Assembly: GCA_050084515.1 (NCBI GenBank)
Contig: CM114274.1
Span: 4,030,001-4,094,000 of the forward strand
DNA length: 64,000 nt
Reading direction: 5' to 3'
From: Blasia pusilla
Lineage: Eukaryota; Marchantiophyta; Marchantiopsida; Blasiales
Position 1 is the first letter of the stretch. Each line of letters starts with the position of its first letter. Positions 45,261-56,860 of the stretch are shown one piece after another. Below the pieces are notes generated by a model. It ran no database searches. It was not told where the DNA came from and saw only the letters and a list, made by a program, of their open reading frames with translations. A program made the position numbers and the translations under genes.

Positions 45261-45882
45261 AAAGGTTGGAGAAGTAGAGGTTGGACTCTATGACGTATAT
45301 TAAAAAATAATATGTAAATGAACCACCATAGATAAGCATGTTAGGACTAGTCTACACTACTTTTTCTTCCTAAAAGAGCAAAATAGTTTGGCCCATCCAC
45401 TCACACGGGTGAAGAAGTGGAATAGGAGTCTCAAGATGAAGATTGTCCAACCAAACATTTAAGGAAGTATAAATGACATGATTTTAATTATATTTTCAAA
45501 ATGGATCATCCTAGAACACATATCTCTTCGGGGCTCATAGAGGGGTGGTAAATACAACGTCCCTCTTCAAATGATACTAGCCTATAACATGTTGCCTAAA
45601 ATTTTCATTTTCTTTTCTTTTTCTTCTCATGCTACTAAAAGATCTTCTTGTTAATGTATGCAGGAAGGTGTTTGCATATGAAGATACTATGCTAGTTTAG
45701 TAGTATATGCTAGTAAGGTGCCTTGGAATAGGGACATGCCCGAGGTGATTAGTCCTCTTTAATAACTCCATAAAATTTCTTTTTCATACCAAAGTGGGTC
45801 ATCGATGTAGAAATGCATGTTTTGAGCGGACAAGAATAAAAGCAGGGAAAAACATCCACAAAAATAATCCTCCCATTAGAAT

Positions 45883-46155
45883 TTATATTATTATTAGAGA
45901 ATACCTTCTTGACTTGCAATTTGCTTGACACATTACGACTGGGCTACAAGAAAATGTTTCTTATACTACCAACAGCAAGAGGTTTTTTTAATTTGATTAA
46001 TATCTTCACTAAGGTGCATGGCAAGGGTTGTAACTACTATAGACTAGTGGGCAGCCCGTGAAATAAAGGACTAATCATTTTGTAAATGTTTTTTTTTTTA
46101 CCACAAACTAGAAATAAATTTTTTTCTTATATAAATAGAAACATTTTCTTGAACC
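45883..46155 (+). repeat. AT-rich dispersed repeat, copy 2
   Basis: Starts ATATTATTATTAGAGAATACC and keeps CTTCTTGACTTGCAA, GACACAT, GGGCTACAAGAAAATGTTTC and, later, GACTAGTGGGCAGCCCGTG and AAAGGACTAAT, in the same order as the copy at 53083. No coding capacity. A CTAGT junction in the middle resembles a Helitron end. Confidence 0.55.
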
Positions 46156-46983
46156 CACTTGCCACACATCCATAAGAGAAGTGTTAGCAAATAATAAGGC
46201 CCACTCCCAAAAAAAAATATAGATTTCTATTGTTTCTTGAAACCTATTTTCTTAAATAACCTCAAAATCTCACCGTTTCGAGTTTGCATATCGAAAATCG
46301 AGAAAAATAAGAATGTTGGTACAGTCGATGCCGACGCCTCAATGGCAGTTTAGTGTCGCTCGGGTAGTCCGTTTCTAGTGAAGGGAATGGGATTTGGAAC
46401 ATGGACTGCGGAGACATCGACGACACTAGATCGAAACTGTTTGGAAATGCGATGAAGTTTTAGTGTGGAAGCGAAGAAGTGGGTGATTTGGAAAACGGAG
46501 AACCTCTTCCGAATTCCGCAAGTCGCCTTCCGTTTCGGGATTCGGGGCGGTGTCTAAAGAAGACAGTTCCTGCGGAGTTTGTTGTGTAAAGGATCGAGGA
46601 CGGCCCATGAAGCCCTAATTGCGCTTGGAATCGTCCGTGGACAATGACATTTGGGTACAGAAATTGTAGCTTGGGCCTTAGACACAAGCGCGGGCAGTTC
46701 ATTCCGATGCGCGGTTTTTAGCAGAAGATCGATTCTCTGAACGCGTCCCGGTGGCGGATTGCCGAGAGGGGTTTTTCGGAGCCCCGAGCGGTTACGTTTT
46801 GGTTTGGAGTGGAGGGGAGATTTCAATTTCTCTGTAGGTGGTGTGTTGCCGTCTTCCTGAATAGCTAGAGATTTTTTATGTGCTTCAGGACGCGGAGTTG
46901 ATACGAGGGGAAGAGCGATTATGGAGAAAAGGTATGGAATGAGGAGGATTTCGTAGGAGTCGAGACGAGGAGGAAGAGTAGGT
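46156..46983. other. Upstream region of the methyltransferase
   Basis: GC rises from 46260 on, marking the promoter and leader of the next gene. Minus-strand frames at 46426-47137 run opposite to its leader and start and show no known domain. Confidence 0.5.
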
Positions 46984-47610
46984 ATGGGGAACTGCAGAGA
47001 GCTGAAAATTGGGGACAGGACATTGGTCGTGTGGGAGCATGAAGATGTGATCGATGAAAGAACGGGCAAGGGTCAAGCAGGATCTTGGGTGTGGGACTGT
47101 GCACTAGTGTTAGCACACTGGTTTGATACTCCTGCATGGACCTCCTCTGCGCTGGAGGGTAAGAAAGTCGTTGAATTGGGTGCAGGAACGGGGCTTCCAG
47201 GATTAGCAGCAGCTGTGTTTGGAGCCGAAGTGGTGCTGACAGATCTACGGGCCCTCGTCCCAGGTTTGGAGCGAAATGTAAGAGCGAACAACTTGGGTGA
47301 TCGAGTTAGGGTGCAGGAGCTGGAATGGGGACAAGACTGTGCTAGTTGTTGCCCTCCAGCGGACATAGTGTTGATGTCAGATCTTTTATACGATGTGGCG
47401 GTCATGCCAGCCCTCTGCAAGACGCTACTCGATTTGAGTGATACGCACACGGAAATTCTCCTGTCGTATGAGTTGCGGGCTGGCACCACTGAATGCTTCC
47501 AGGAGCTTAAAAGACATGGATTTGGGTGGTCGAAAGTGCCATCAGACGAGCTGCATCCCGATTGGAATAGTGACGATATTGGGGTTTTCAGGATCTGGCG
47601 GGAAGCTTGA
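46984..47610 (+). CDS. METTL21-type SAM-dependent protein lysine methyltransferase
   Basis: A single-exon 208-residue protein of the Methyltransf_16 group, whose studied members methylate lysines on proteins such as chaperones and elongation factors. Order of features: a beta-hairpin start (LKIGDRTLVVWEHED), the GSWVWDCALVLAHWF segment common to this group, motif I VVELGAGTGLPGLAAAVFGA that binds SAM, the acidic strand end VVLTD, NVRANNL, and VLMSDLLYD carrying the DxxY motif seen in METTL21 enzymes. LLSYELRAGTTECFQELK and IGVFRIWRE form the last strands. Length is typical. No signal peptide, so it is probably cytosolic or nuclear. The ATG at 46984 begins the conserved hairpin. No in-frame stop lies in the last few codons upstream, so a longer start is possible. 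The substrate cannot be read from sequence. Confidence 0.88.
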   Translation: MGNCRELKIGDRTLVVWEHEDVIDERTGKGQAGSWVWDCALVLAHWFDTPAWTSSALEGKKVVELGAGTGLPGLAAAVFGAEVVLTDLRALVPGLERNVRANNLGDRVRVQELEWGQDCASCCPPADIVLMSDLLYDVAVMPALCKTLLDLSDTHTEILLSYELRAGTTECFQELKRHGFGWSKVPSDELHPDWNSDDIGVFRIWREA

Positions 47611-48123
47611 GCGAGTCCAAATTTGAGACATACTGCACCAGTGAGGATGGACTCGTTCCATAACCGAGAGTGCTGCAATTAGTCAGAGGTGATGTCCCAG
47701 TAGTTCATACGCTCACAGCGCTTGCTGCATATGGGTCATGAATCCCAACCACATTTTTCACCAGCAATCACTCTAAACTCATTTGCCTGGAGCTTTGGAT
47801 CGACCTAGGATGTGGACGGTTTGCAGGGAAGCTCCTGGGTGAAGTCATTCAAATATCTGGTAAATGCGATTTATCACTTCAACGAGAATAATTTGTCAAC
47901 TCGTGAGAAGTCAATAAGACGAGAAAAAGTACGCTGCGGGGATTCTGAAAATGGAAGTGGGGTATGTGGAGATATAAAGTATCGGGAATGAATCTGGAAT
48001 GACTTTGATAGTATTCCGTGGTCCAGTCACTCCTATATCCTGATATGGTGCATGACTGTCTGTGTGTGTATGTGCTCTGATTATGATTTGGGAACTTTAC
48101 GCCCTCGTAAGGTGGTTGTTACT
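47611..48123. other. 3' flank of the methyltransferase
   Basis: Likely 3' untranslated and intergenic sequence. Nothing else recognised. Confidence 0.45.
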
Positions 48124-48690
48124 TTAATCGACTCCTGATCTGGAAGCTAGAACTGCTGGACTCAACTTCGGAGTTCGTTTGTCATCTGAAATATGGAGGG
48201 GAGTTGTGATGTTGCTGGCTCCAGAAGGTGAGATGCTTGGTTGGCCTTCCAACTTTGTCTTGTGAAGCATGATTATTAAGATGTCGGAAACATCAGAGCC
48301 AAGAGTGGAGTTGGCAATGGTCGACTTTGGACGTTTGCGGTTGATGTCTATTCCTTTCATCGAGGGCGACATACTGTATTGCGGTGAATCTAGCCCGGCC
48401 TCTTCGAACCAACAGCGTGAGTGGTTACATTGGTAGATCCGCTTGATTATTGTCCTTGATTTACCCTTACAGAACTTGCCACAGCAATTGTGTGGGTCTG
48501 AGTTGTAGATTCGTGTAGAGGAATGTCTATCATCGACTTGAAATATCCATTCTTGATCGCCATTGGCAAAATTAACATGGTCTTCATCACGGATACAATT
48601 CATAGACGCTTGTGGGATGTGGAAATAACAAGAATGCTGCCAGAGAACTTGGCAGCACACAATTTTCTGGCAACTAGCCCAGTGTGTCAA
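48124..48690 (-). CDS. Possible uncharacterised protein or exon
   Basis: A 188-codon minus-strand frame. A middle part reads as ordinary protein (FANGDQEWIFQVDD, then HNCCGKFCKGKSRTIIKRI, then YQCNHSRCWFEEAGLD), with a Cys/His cluster that could bind metal, followed by a Ser/Pro-rich tail. I do not recognise the family. The first 20 residues may be intron. It could be the last exon of a gene that also uses the piece at 49131-49298. Confidence 0.35.
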   Translation of the reverse strand: MTHWASCQKIVCCQVLWQHSCYFHIPQASMNCIRDEDHVNFANGDQEWIFQVDDRHSSTRIYNSDPHNCCGKFCKGKSRTIIKRIYQCNHSRCWFEEAGLDSPQYSMSPSMKGIDINRKRPKSTIANSTLGSDVSDILIIMLHKTKLEGQPSISPSGASNITTPLHISDDKRTPKLSPAVLASRSGVD

Positions 48691-49130
48691 AGAGCTTTAA
48701 ACAGATCACCAATCCGGGTCGAGGTCTCGGAAGATATTATCTACCCTCAACTAGGCCGACCGAGAGATCCTGAGCAAACCCTGAGCCACTTGAAATGGTA
48801 GGGCGAGAGAAACTTAGATTCAATTTTCTTGGGGTAAAAGCACTAGTGTGACCATACCTTTGATATGTAAAGTGAAGGATTAAGCACATGTTACTTGTGT
48901 TCGCCCTCATTGTTATGCCGGCGTTGGAAGAGATTCTACTTGAATGCTTCAATCGAACCGAGAGGAGGTGGCAAGCGCTTATCAGATGAGGCTCCACGAA
49001 AAGAGGGTAGCTGTAGCGAGCCCTACTCCATGTCCAGGTGCCCTTGTGCAGTTCACTGCCGATGAACCGAGTAATGGCTCTCCATTCTAGGTCCGTGGAT
49101 GGTTTCTGCTTACTGAACTTGGCCTACCTC

Positions 49131-49298
49131 CTTCGCCGACTCTGTAAGCGTTTGGCGCAAGTCGGAATCATGAGGTGGCTCGTCACTCTCAACATTTGAT
49201 TTTGAGCTATCTTCGCCACTTTGCTCTCCCTCTGCAGGAGTCACGTTGAAGACGGAGCCATATCCGCCTGGAAGAGATTGAAGAGTCTGGATAGTCAT
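49131..49298 (-). CDS. Possible exon upstream of 48690
   Basis: Minus-strand frame LPGGYGSVFNVTPAEGEQ, then acidic Ser/Glu/Asp-rich sequence to LTESAKE, followed at once by a GTAGGC donor-like site. Composition suggests a disordered region of a real protein. No family recognised. Confidence 0.3.
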
Positions 49299-50644
49299 GC
49301 ATCAGGGTGGACTCTGCGATATGCCATATTCGGCGTGACACTATGTGGATGTTGAACTACAGCGGCAAGCCAATTGCTCCATATGACAAAAGAATACTCC
49401 CAAACTACCGCGACTGGAAGACATCAGAAGCGACTCCTAGCATGAAGTCGTCCGTATGAGGTTAAACTTCGTAGAGCGAGGTCTTCAACTACATAACCCG
49501 TAGGAACGGCAGTAAATTCATTGCATTGTCGTCCCTCCAGAACGGAGGGTTACGATTTTGATGCATAGATGACTAAAATCCCCGAACTCTCCATGTCGTC
49601 CACGCAAGTCACAGAAGAAAGCCCCATCCTGTCTGAGTCCGGAGAATCCAGATTGGTTCGTGGAGCTTCTATTACTCGCACGCAACCTGCGACCATTCAA
49701 CAACATCACTGAACTAAGAACGCCTCTTCATATCGACGAACGAAAGACCTTGTTGCAGTAATCTGAGAAGAAAACGTTGCTATTCTCAACGCGAACTTGC
49801 GGGAATGACTAGCTAACGGTAAGATGTCTGCCTCCGAGCTGGAGCTCCATATCCGCCGTGCCTCGGACTGCCATCCGACCGAGGCCTCGGATCCTGCTAT
49901 GCACCTGTGATGCATGATTCCCTCATGGCTGCAGTCGCCAGCAATACAAGACCTTTCAGGTTGCGTTGAACGTGAGAGGCGAACGGATGCAGTTGTGATG
50001 AAAAAGCCAGAGAGAAATTTCCGCACTATCCTCCATGAAGAATTAATTATCTTCTTCCATCTTTAGAGATGGGTGAAGATAATTCCTCCTCCTTTTCTCA
50101 TACATGAACAGTTTGTTGGTGCGCCTTTCAGGTGAAGAGAACGAGGAAGGGCTGATAGAGATGGAGATACGATTTTCGAATCTGACATGAACGTGAAGCA
50201 AGCGACGAGGTCGACATGACTGACCCTCGAGCTTCCACACGCATCCTCTTTTTTATGGGAGTTTAATTCGAGTGTATGTGAAATAATTTATTTGAGCTGC
50301 TAAAAAAATTGTCTTCCAAAAGTTATGTGCTAAGCATTCTTTCACAATCTTTCATAATGTAAGTCATTTCATGAAAAGGTAAAAGGTTTAAATAGGAGGC
50401 AATTTAGGAATCATGACATATCGATTGGATCGTAGTTACAATACAACACCAAGAAAATTCACTTCATGAAAGGGAAAGAAACTGGAATAGAAGATTGCTG
50501 AGAGTGATCTCCTTTCGTTGAGGAGAATACAAAGAAAATCCAGTCCATAAAAGGAAATTTTTTTTAATAACATATGCTTAAAAGTGACATCCATTTAAAA
50601 TAATAATGGAAATACGAGCATAAGAGTGAGCCGTCATGCAAGTG
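49299..50644. other. Intergenic, no recognised gene
   Basis: Short frames on the minus strand (49706-50026, 50043-50240) lack known domains. From 50260 the DNA is AT-rich. Confidence 0.45.
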
Positions 50645-51446
50645 CTATGAGTCAATCGGCCTTCCAATCCACCAAGTTCTCAATTCAGTATCTCATCAAA
50701 TTCAACCTTCCCCAATTCTTAGCTTCCCAATACGGGCAAATGTTTCGAGACTTGGAACAAACTTTTTAACTAGTAGAGGCACGTAAAATTACGTTTGTGC
50801 GTCTAGTGGTCCCAATTGTCCAATGGACCTCGCATGAGCATCCATACTGAGATACAACTAAATGAGTCGTAGGTTGGAATCCAATAAGGACCTCTGAAAT
50901 CCATTCTATTGGACTTGGTTCGGGTTTCAAATCCCAACGTCAAAACTTCCGCGGCGCCCAACGTGGGGTTAGAGTCCCAAACACTCTTGGAGACCTTCCC
51001 CTTATTAGTACATCGGGAATCCTGGTCCTCCCCCTACCTTCTAATATCTCAGCCTCTATCAATGCACTTGCTGAGATTTTTGGTGCGTTGGAACCAGCTT
51101 TGCATAAGATGTCACCTTATTAGTCCCAAACGTATATTGAGACTAAAAGTTATGGTCCAAAATACACTCAAAACCATATAGACGCTAGTCATGTTCTAAA
51201 TCTCGGTCTCACCTCTTTGGCAACCAACTTTCCTATATTCATCTCCTCTCAAGTCTTGGTTCACGTTTGTTCCACGTTTCCTAGTCGCGATCATAGACGC
51301 ATAAAACGCTCAACCTTGTTCACCCTTTGTCTTTTGTGTCTCTTGCGTTTCTTCCAAGAGACTCCAACACGCAAACCATCCCAGCATGAGCCCGCTAGAG
51401 TTCCGATGTTCTGCTTGGCGCTCGTTTGGTTATAAGGATCATGACA
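50645..51446 (-). mobile_element. Old LTR of the chromovirus family, minus strand
   Basis: The minus strand starts TGTCATGATCCTTATAACC at 51446 and follows the LTR at 35695 for about 800 bp to the GGTTGGCC-equivalent near 50660. The last about 100 bp are absent. Most CG sites of the young LTR are TG or CA here. No internal region is attached. Confidence 0.75.
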
Positions 51447-53082
51447 AATACATCCTATGGCTTCCATCCTCGTTTCCTAGATACCAATATCTCTTAGATA
51501 AATAGTACGTCAAAGATAGTCGATCTACTCATGAAAGAATGTGCATTTTCTCAGATGTAGCTTTTGTTCATATATAATAGTTACTGGGATTGTCAAAACA
51601 TCTCCTCAATATATTTCTCATGTTCCTTAACCATGGAACTCAAGATTAGGATATAATCTATATAATACCTTACAATATCCAAACTTGCCAAAATCCTACA
51701 TATATGACATTGAAATCCTTAAAGGATCTTCATTCACCTAAATAGTAAGAATCGACACTAATGTAAAAAATCCTACTTGAAATGATCATGTACCAATTGA
51801 CCTGAGCTAATAGTAATGTCGGGTAATATAAAAGACCCTAGCTCGGAAACCACCTTATCCACATAAACACGCAGAAAAGGTCCCTTGCTCTATGTGACTA
51901 TCAAAACTCTGCTCACACTCTTACAACCCATCACCTCTACAAGGTCCATCACAAGTTCTACCCTCATCCAACACCTAAATGATGAGGTAAGTGTAGGAAT
52001 AGAACTTGAATGGATAACTTGAACACGCTTGCCATCACTCTTCTCTACGATTGATATTGACTACTCCATATGGTCGGAAACCTCCACAACATGACCATCT
52101 CCTCAAACAACACGTCAAATCTTCTATTTGTAGACATAGACTACCCATCGAAACAATGTCCCCATGTGACCCTCTCACACTTATCCCATGATTGTAGACA
52201 TCATAAAATTTGGAGTACTGATATGACAATGCAAGATCCACCATCTTTTTTATGAGATTAAGGGAAAACGAATCTATTATTTGTGGAAGGGTTAAGGATT
52301 GTAAAACACTCTCACAACATCATGAGTCTCTTTTGTCAAAAATGAGAATTGCTCCCATCAAGATTTTTTCATTAAGACTTACTTGTAAGAGGTCTAGATG
52401 ACATATTTTATTATTTACACTTGTATCTAGACTTTCATTATTATTTATTTATTTATACATTTTTAAGTACAAAATTTTAAATAATCATACTAGCCCTTAA
52501 ACTAGTGGAACACTAGGCTAGAATAGAAAGCTTTATATCTATATCCCATGGCATTATCTCTTTGTTAGAGATGTGGTGTCAAACATGTCCCACCTCCTAA
52601 TATGTGTCAATACCAAATATGCCAACTATAAAAATGCGAGTTTGATTTCGTTTGATTTTTGCATGTGACTGTGTTTAGACTGCAATGTACCTTACCATTT
52701 GAATCAAATATGAAATCTATGGAAGAAGAAAGAATTCTTTTCTTATTTGGTCAAAGCTCTTACAGTCAGAGAAGACTTTACTATTTTCTTTTTTTGGAAA
52801 AAATTAATTTCTTAAAATTTAGACCAATGTACTAGGGCTACTCAAAGCCATCTCCTAGGGCCTTACAAAAAAATCCGTAAAGTTATTGTACGGATAACAT
52901 CCATAAATTATAATGAACATGAATAACATCCCTCAAGTGTATGCCATTTTAATTTCACGGTTGTAAGGCTACTTGCCGTAAAGGGTTCGTTTCTGCGATC
53001 TCCCGGACCGTAGTTAGTTGTATGGTTGACAGCCATAAACAACACCCGGCGTGTCCCTTACATTGTAATTTTACCATCTATC
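51447..53082. other. AT-rich intergenic
   Basis: No gene or repeat assigned. Open frames at 52035-52255 lie on opposite strands and match nothing. Confidence 0.5.
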
Positions 53083-53420
53083 TATATTATTATTGGAGAG
53101 TGCCTTCTTGATTTGCAAACACCTCTCTTTTTGACATGTGATAACCCCGCAACAAGAAAATATTTCTTATTAATATACGGGCAATAAGAAAATGATTTCT
53201 GTTTCACCAACAATAAGAAAAAGTATTTGTGCGCAACTTGATTAGTATTCATTGCGGGCTTCACACTAGTTCTTAACTAGTAAGGTACTCTTGCGATGCA
53301 CAGAAAATATAAAAGCGTTTAGTGTGTAACCTGCGAAGGGAAGGGACTAATGGAAGTTTTTTTTGTCCATAATATATAAAATATTTTATTGCTGCCCAAT
53401 TGTCCCATGTCATATAGAAA
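53083..53420 (+). repeat. AT-rich dispersed repeat, copy 3, with Helitron-like junction
   Basis: Starts ATATTATTATTGGAGAGTGCC and parallels the copy at 45883. In its middle, plus-strand GCGGGCTTCACACTAGT (CTAG at 53266-53269) faces minus-strand GTGCATCGCAAGAGTACC..ACTAGT (CTAG at 53277-53280). These are two Helitron-like 3' ends back to back, eleven bases apart. Confidence 0.5.
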
Positions 53421-53911
53421 AGTATTTGCAAATCAAAACGATACTCTCATTTAACATAGACGAATACGATTCTTACATTCTCCTATCCGCATGTCTTCCA
53501 CGTTGTGCACTCATTACTTTCTCTCCCACCCCTCTCAAGAACCCGAAGACTCGTTTTATTTTACGATAGGAAGCTACTTTCCGAAAGGGTCCATTCGACG
53601 ATTTCACAACCTCCCGGAACGCAGTTAACAATGCTACGATGTTACTCAGAGCTGCAATTTCAAAGCAATATGCGGTTATGGCTGGGTTTAGGCTTACGAC
53701 TGAAGTGAATTCTGTTTCTGGCCTTAGCCCTACTAGAACGGCTAAAATAGAGAGGCGGATGTTGTGGGGGCGGGAACCCAGCTTGCAAGATTCCGAGTTT
53801 CCCCGTACATGAGAGGATATGGAAAGGAAACCTGAAAACCGAAGAAAGGCTCGAGATCCAAAGGGCCCTTGCTATCGCCAGAGAGAAATAAAATATATAT
53901 GTAGAAAAAGG
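53421..53911. other. Intergenic
   Basis: No recognised gene. Moderate GC from 53570. Confidence 0.4.
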
Positions 53912-54790
53912 ATGGGAAACCCATCACGATACAAAAGAGGGGGCATGGAGACCCAAAAATAGACCTCAAGAGGCCGGAACCGGCCGTGAGGAGAAAGAAG
54001 GGGGCCTTCCCCCCTAACGACCAAAATCACCAACAGCAGAGACAATATCAGCAGTACCTCGAGAACTATGACTACTACTAAGTGGGCCTCTAGCATTGGC
54101 ATCTCCAACCTCTTGAGCCCACCGCAGAAGCCCATTTGCCTGGGCGCGCTGTAAAGCTATGGAGACCCGTTGCCTACAATAAAGTATCGCAGTGGCTAAG
54201 GACAACCCATTTCTCGATTGGAGATGATGGGCAATCCGTGAACAAGTCAAACCTCTCCCCATCGCCCGTACATCTCAATGGCTAGGGGATAAATCAATGT
54301 CCGTCATGAAGTCGACTATAAATGTGGGTCTTCTTGACCGCCCCGCCTTGTAGCAATCTCCCTTGTGCTACCACTTGGGCTCGCACCGCCTCCCGCATAG
54401 GATCCGTCACTACAACATCCGCTACCACCACCTCAGACTCCCTCGTCATGTAGAGATCAGCACGGATAAGGGAATCCCGCATGGAGTAGTGCCTCTCTCT
54501 TTGTGCTTGGAATCCACTCTCCCGAGCAATACAGAACATAATATCCCGCACTGCATCGTGAGTGACTATCCTCTCACCCCCAACTGGACACCGTGCGAAA
54601 TGCACACCAAGTGGATCCAGACTCCGACGACACTCGCAATGTGTCGAACCAACCACCGTTGGTTGGGGGCAGGCCCAGTCGGAACCTCATCGCTGTAGTG
54701 TAGGTTAGTGGTGCAATGCGGAAAGCCGGGATGAAAGGACGAATCCCCACCCATGAATCTGCCCCCTTTCGAGCAAGAATGAATCCGGAC
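53912..54790 (-). pseudogene. Non-LTR retrotransposon RT C-terminal region
   Basis: On the minus strand: PFIPAFRIAPLTYTTAMRFR and LGLPPTNGGWFDTLR. One shift follows, then a CxC..H..C zinc-knuckle-like part, CECRRSLDPLGVHFARCPVG. Next come RIVTHDAVRDIMFCIARESG, RADLYMTRESEVVVADVVV and KKTHIYSRLHDGH, and after another break GLSLATAILYCRQRVSIALQ. This is the tail that follows the RT domain in plant and animal non-LTR elements. The polymerase domain itself is not present up to 55 kb. The 3' end at 53912-53926 folds as GATGGG-AAA-CCCATC. Confidence 0.7.
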
Positions 54791-56860
54791 CCGATCCTTC
54801 GTGAAGATATTCTAGTCCGACATAGTAGCTCTAAACAAAACAAGAGAAGGTTTCCACGTGGTAGGGATAGATATGGACACCCGAAATGGCTGAGGACTGG
54901 AACGTCAAAGTGTCGTGAATTATTCTGCCATTGGGCAAGTCGGAATGCGGTGGGAGTCGGTCCCTGAAATCTGGGGAAAGGGCGGGGGTTGAAGGCGCTC
55001 ACGACCGGGAGAATACTTCACGTTATGCCACGATTTGGACCAAACGCTTGAGATGAGGAGCTGGCAAAGATTCTGCATGTCCTTTTGGACCTTTGCGTCT
55101 TTGGGCTTCCTGCGGCACCGCTTGCCAAGAGCTCTGCTGCGCGGACACATCCTCGCTTCACGGATCTGGAGACGCTCATGAGGGCGACGACGCATGGCAG
55201 GCGTTACGCACTCCGGATTTCGGAATGAGGAGGACGAGGCGCTGCCTGCTCCAGGTGCTCCCGATATTTATTACGAATCGCTTTGGAGTTGAGTTTGAAC
55301 AGCGTCGGTGCAAACGCCCAATCGAGACGCTTCTTCTTCACGCCTGGAGAGTTGATATGCTATTGCAATTGGGCGGCAGGGAGGAGCAGAACGCTCGCGC
55401 GCGCTCGCTAGACACACGTCAAGGTCTACTTCTTGTCCGGCAGCATAATCGCACGATGTTTGATAAGATGCTTTCTATTCGTTTTCTTGGTTGGAATGGA
55501 AAATCCGACTGTTGCATTGCCAGGAGCTCGCGAGTTGGGAGAGTGAATCGGCAAGCGAGTGTGCGCACTGTGCAGACGCACACGTCGAAAGTACTCCTTG
55601 TCGTCGTTGTCCGTCATAAGAGCAAGATGCGTGCGTTTTCCTATTTCTCGTGACCTTTCCAGGATGTCATTTTCGCCTGTGCCGGGTATCACAACTCGTA
55701 CGATTGGAAGAGAGAGAGAGAGAGAGACTCCACTCATTAACTAGTGCCTGTCGTAGCCTGGCGGCACACACAGACAGAGAGAGAAAGAGACTGTACTCAT
55801 TAAGTAGTTCCTGTCGCAGCCTTGCGACTTGCTTGGACGGTGCTTGGGAGTGGGATGGGTGTAGAGGGAGGAAGAAGTGAAGAAGGTACCATATGAGAAG
55901 AGGGCGACACTCTCCTCCTCCTGACTGAGTGAGTGACCGACGAAACAACGTAACGTGTTGGTGCGGAGCTTCCAAGTGTCAACCACGAGCTCTTCACTAC
56001 ACCATCTACTTCACCTGATTGGGATCCCCAATAAACATTACTTACCAGTGCAATGAATCTAGGCTACTGAATGTGTTGGAACAATTCCGGTGTTACCAGC
56101 TTATCAGTAGACCCAGAGATTATACTCATTAAGTAATGCCTGTCATAGCCTTGCGAATAGACCCACAGAGAGAGGAGAGGTTTGCTGTTGGGAATTTGAT
56201 ACTTTCCACTTTTCACACTCCGACCACATTTCTCGCTGCTAGTCCGGAATGTGGTAAGAGAGCTTTGCAGGCCAGAAGTGGGTTGATTTTCCGGTGTGTT
56301 TAAAAGGAATGTAGACTGGCATTATTTGGCAAACCCACCGTTTCTTGTCGCGCTAATAAAATTTCGAAAGTACAAAGTTAATCAAGTTCCGAAGTGGGCT
56401 AGTTCCGGATTCCTGCCACTGTTAAGGTCAATGCCTACCAACCATCACAATTTGGAAAGTGGTAAATTTCGATTCACAACGGGTTTCCAGGAAATCATGT
56501 CGAGTAAGTGGGACTCGGATATCTGAACGTCCGCAAACACTCGTCATGATTTTATCATGGCATTCAAAAATTCGCCTGTACAAAATGTAAGAACACATTC
56601 GAAAGGTGTCATAACAAACTCCGTGTCCCAACAGAGAAACGACTTCTCTGTCCAGACTCCCGAACTTCAGGTACTAAAAAATGGTGAGATCGTGTCATTT
56701 ATTGGGGGGCGTCAAACAGGCAACGCACTGACAGTCGTATTCGGCGCTGGTACAGATCATTCCCTGCGTCCACGGCCGCGTCCGGAATCTGACACGGATA
56801 AGAATTCGATGACGACATTCAAAAGCAAGGAGAAATTCGGCTGCACCGACATTCAGTGTG
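54791..56860. other. Intergenic, no recognised gene
   Basis: A 186-codon plus frame at 55093-55653 is open but unrecognised and Arg-rich. A (GA)n run lies at 55709-55726. A 32-bp motif (ACTCATTAA..GTCGTAGCCTTGCG) recurs at 55732, 55795 and 56124. Confidence 0.4.
55732..56155 (+). repeat. Three copies of a 32-bp motif near GA repeats
   Basis: ACTCATTAA[C/G]TA followed by GTGCCTGTCGTAGCCT and [G/T]GCG occurs at 55732-55763, 55795-55826 and 56124-56155. The first two follow GAGA-rich runs and the third precedes one. Confidence 0.65.

Noticed and set aside
46554-47137. Minus frames covering the methyltransferase start
   Set aside because: Opposite strand of a clear SAM methyltransferase, no domain of their own.
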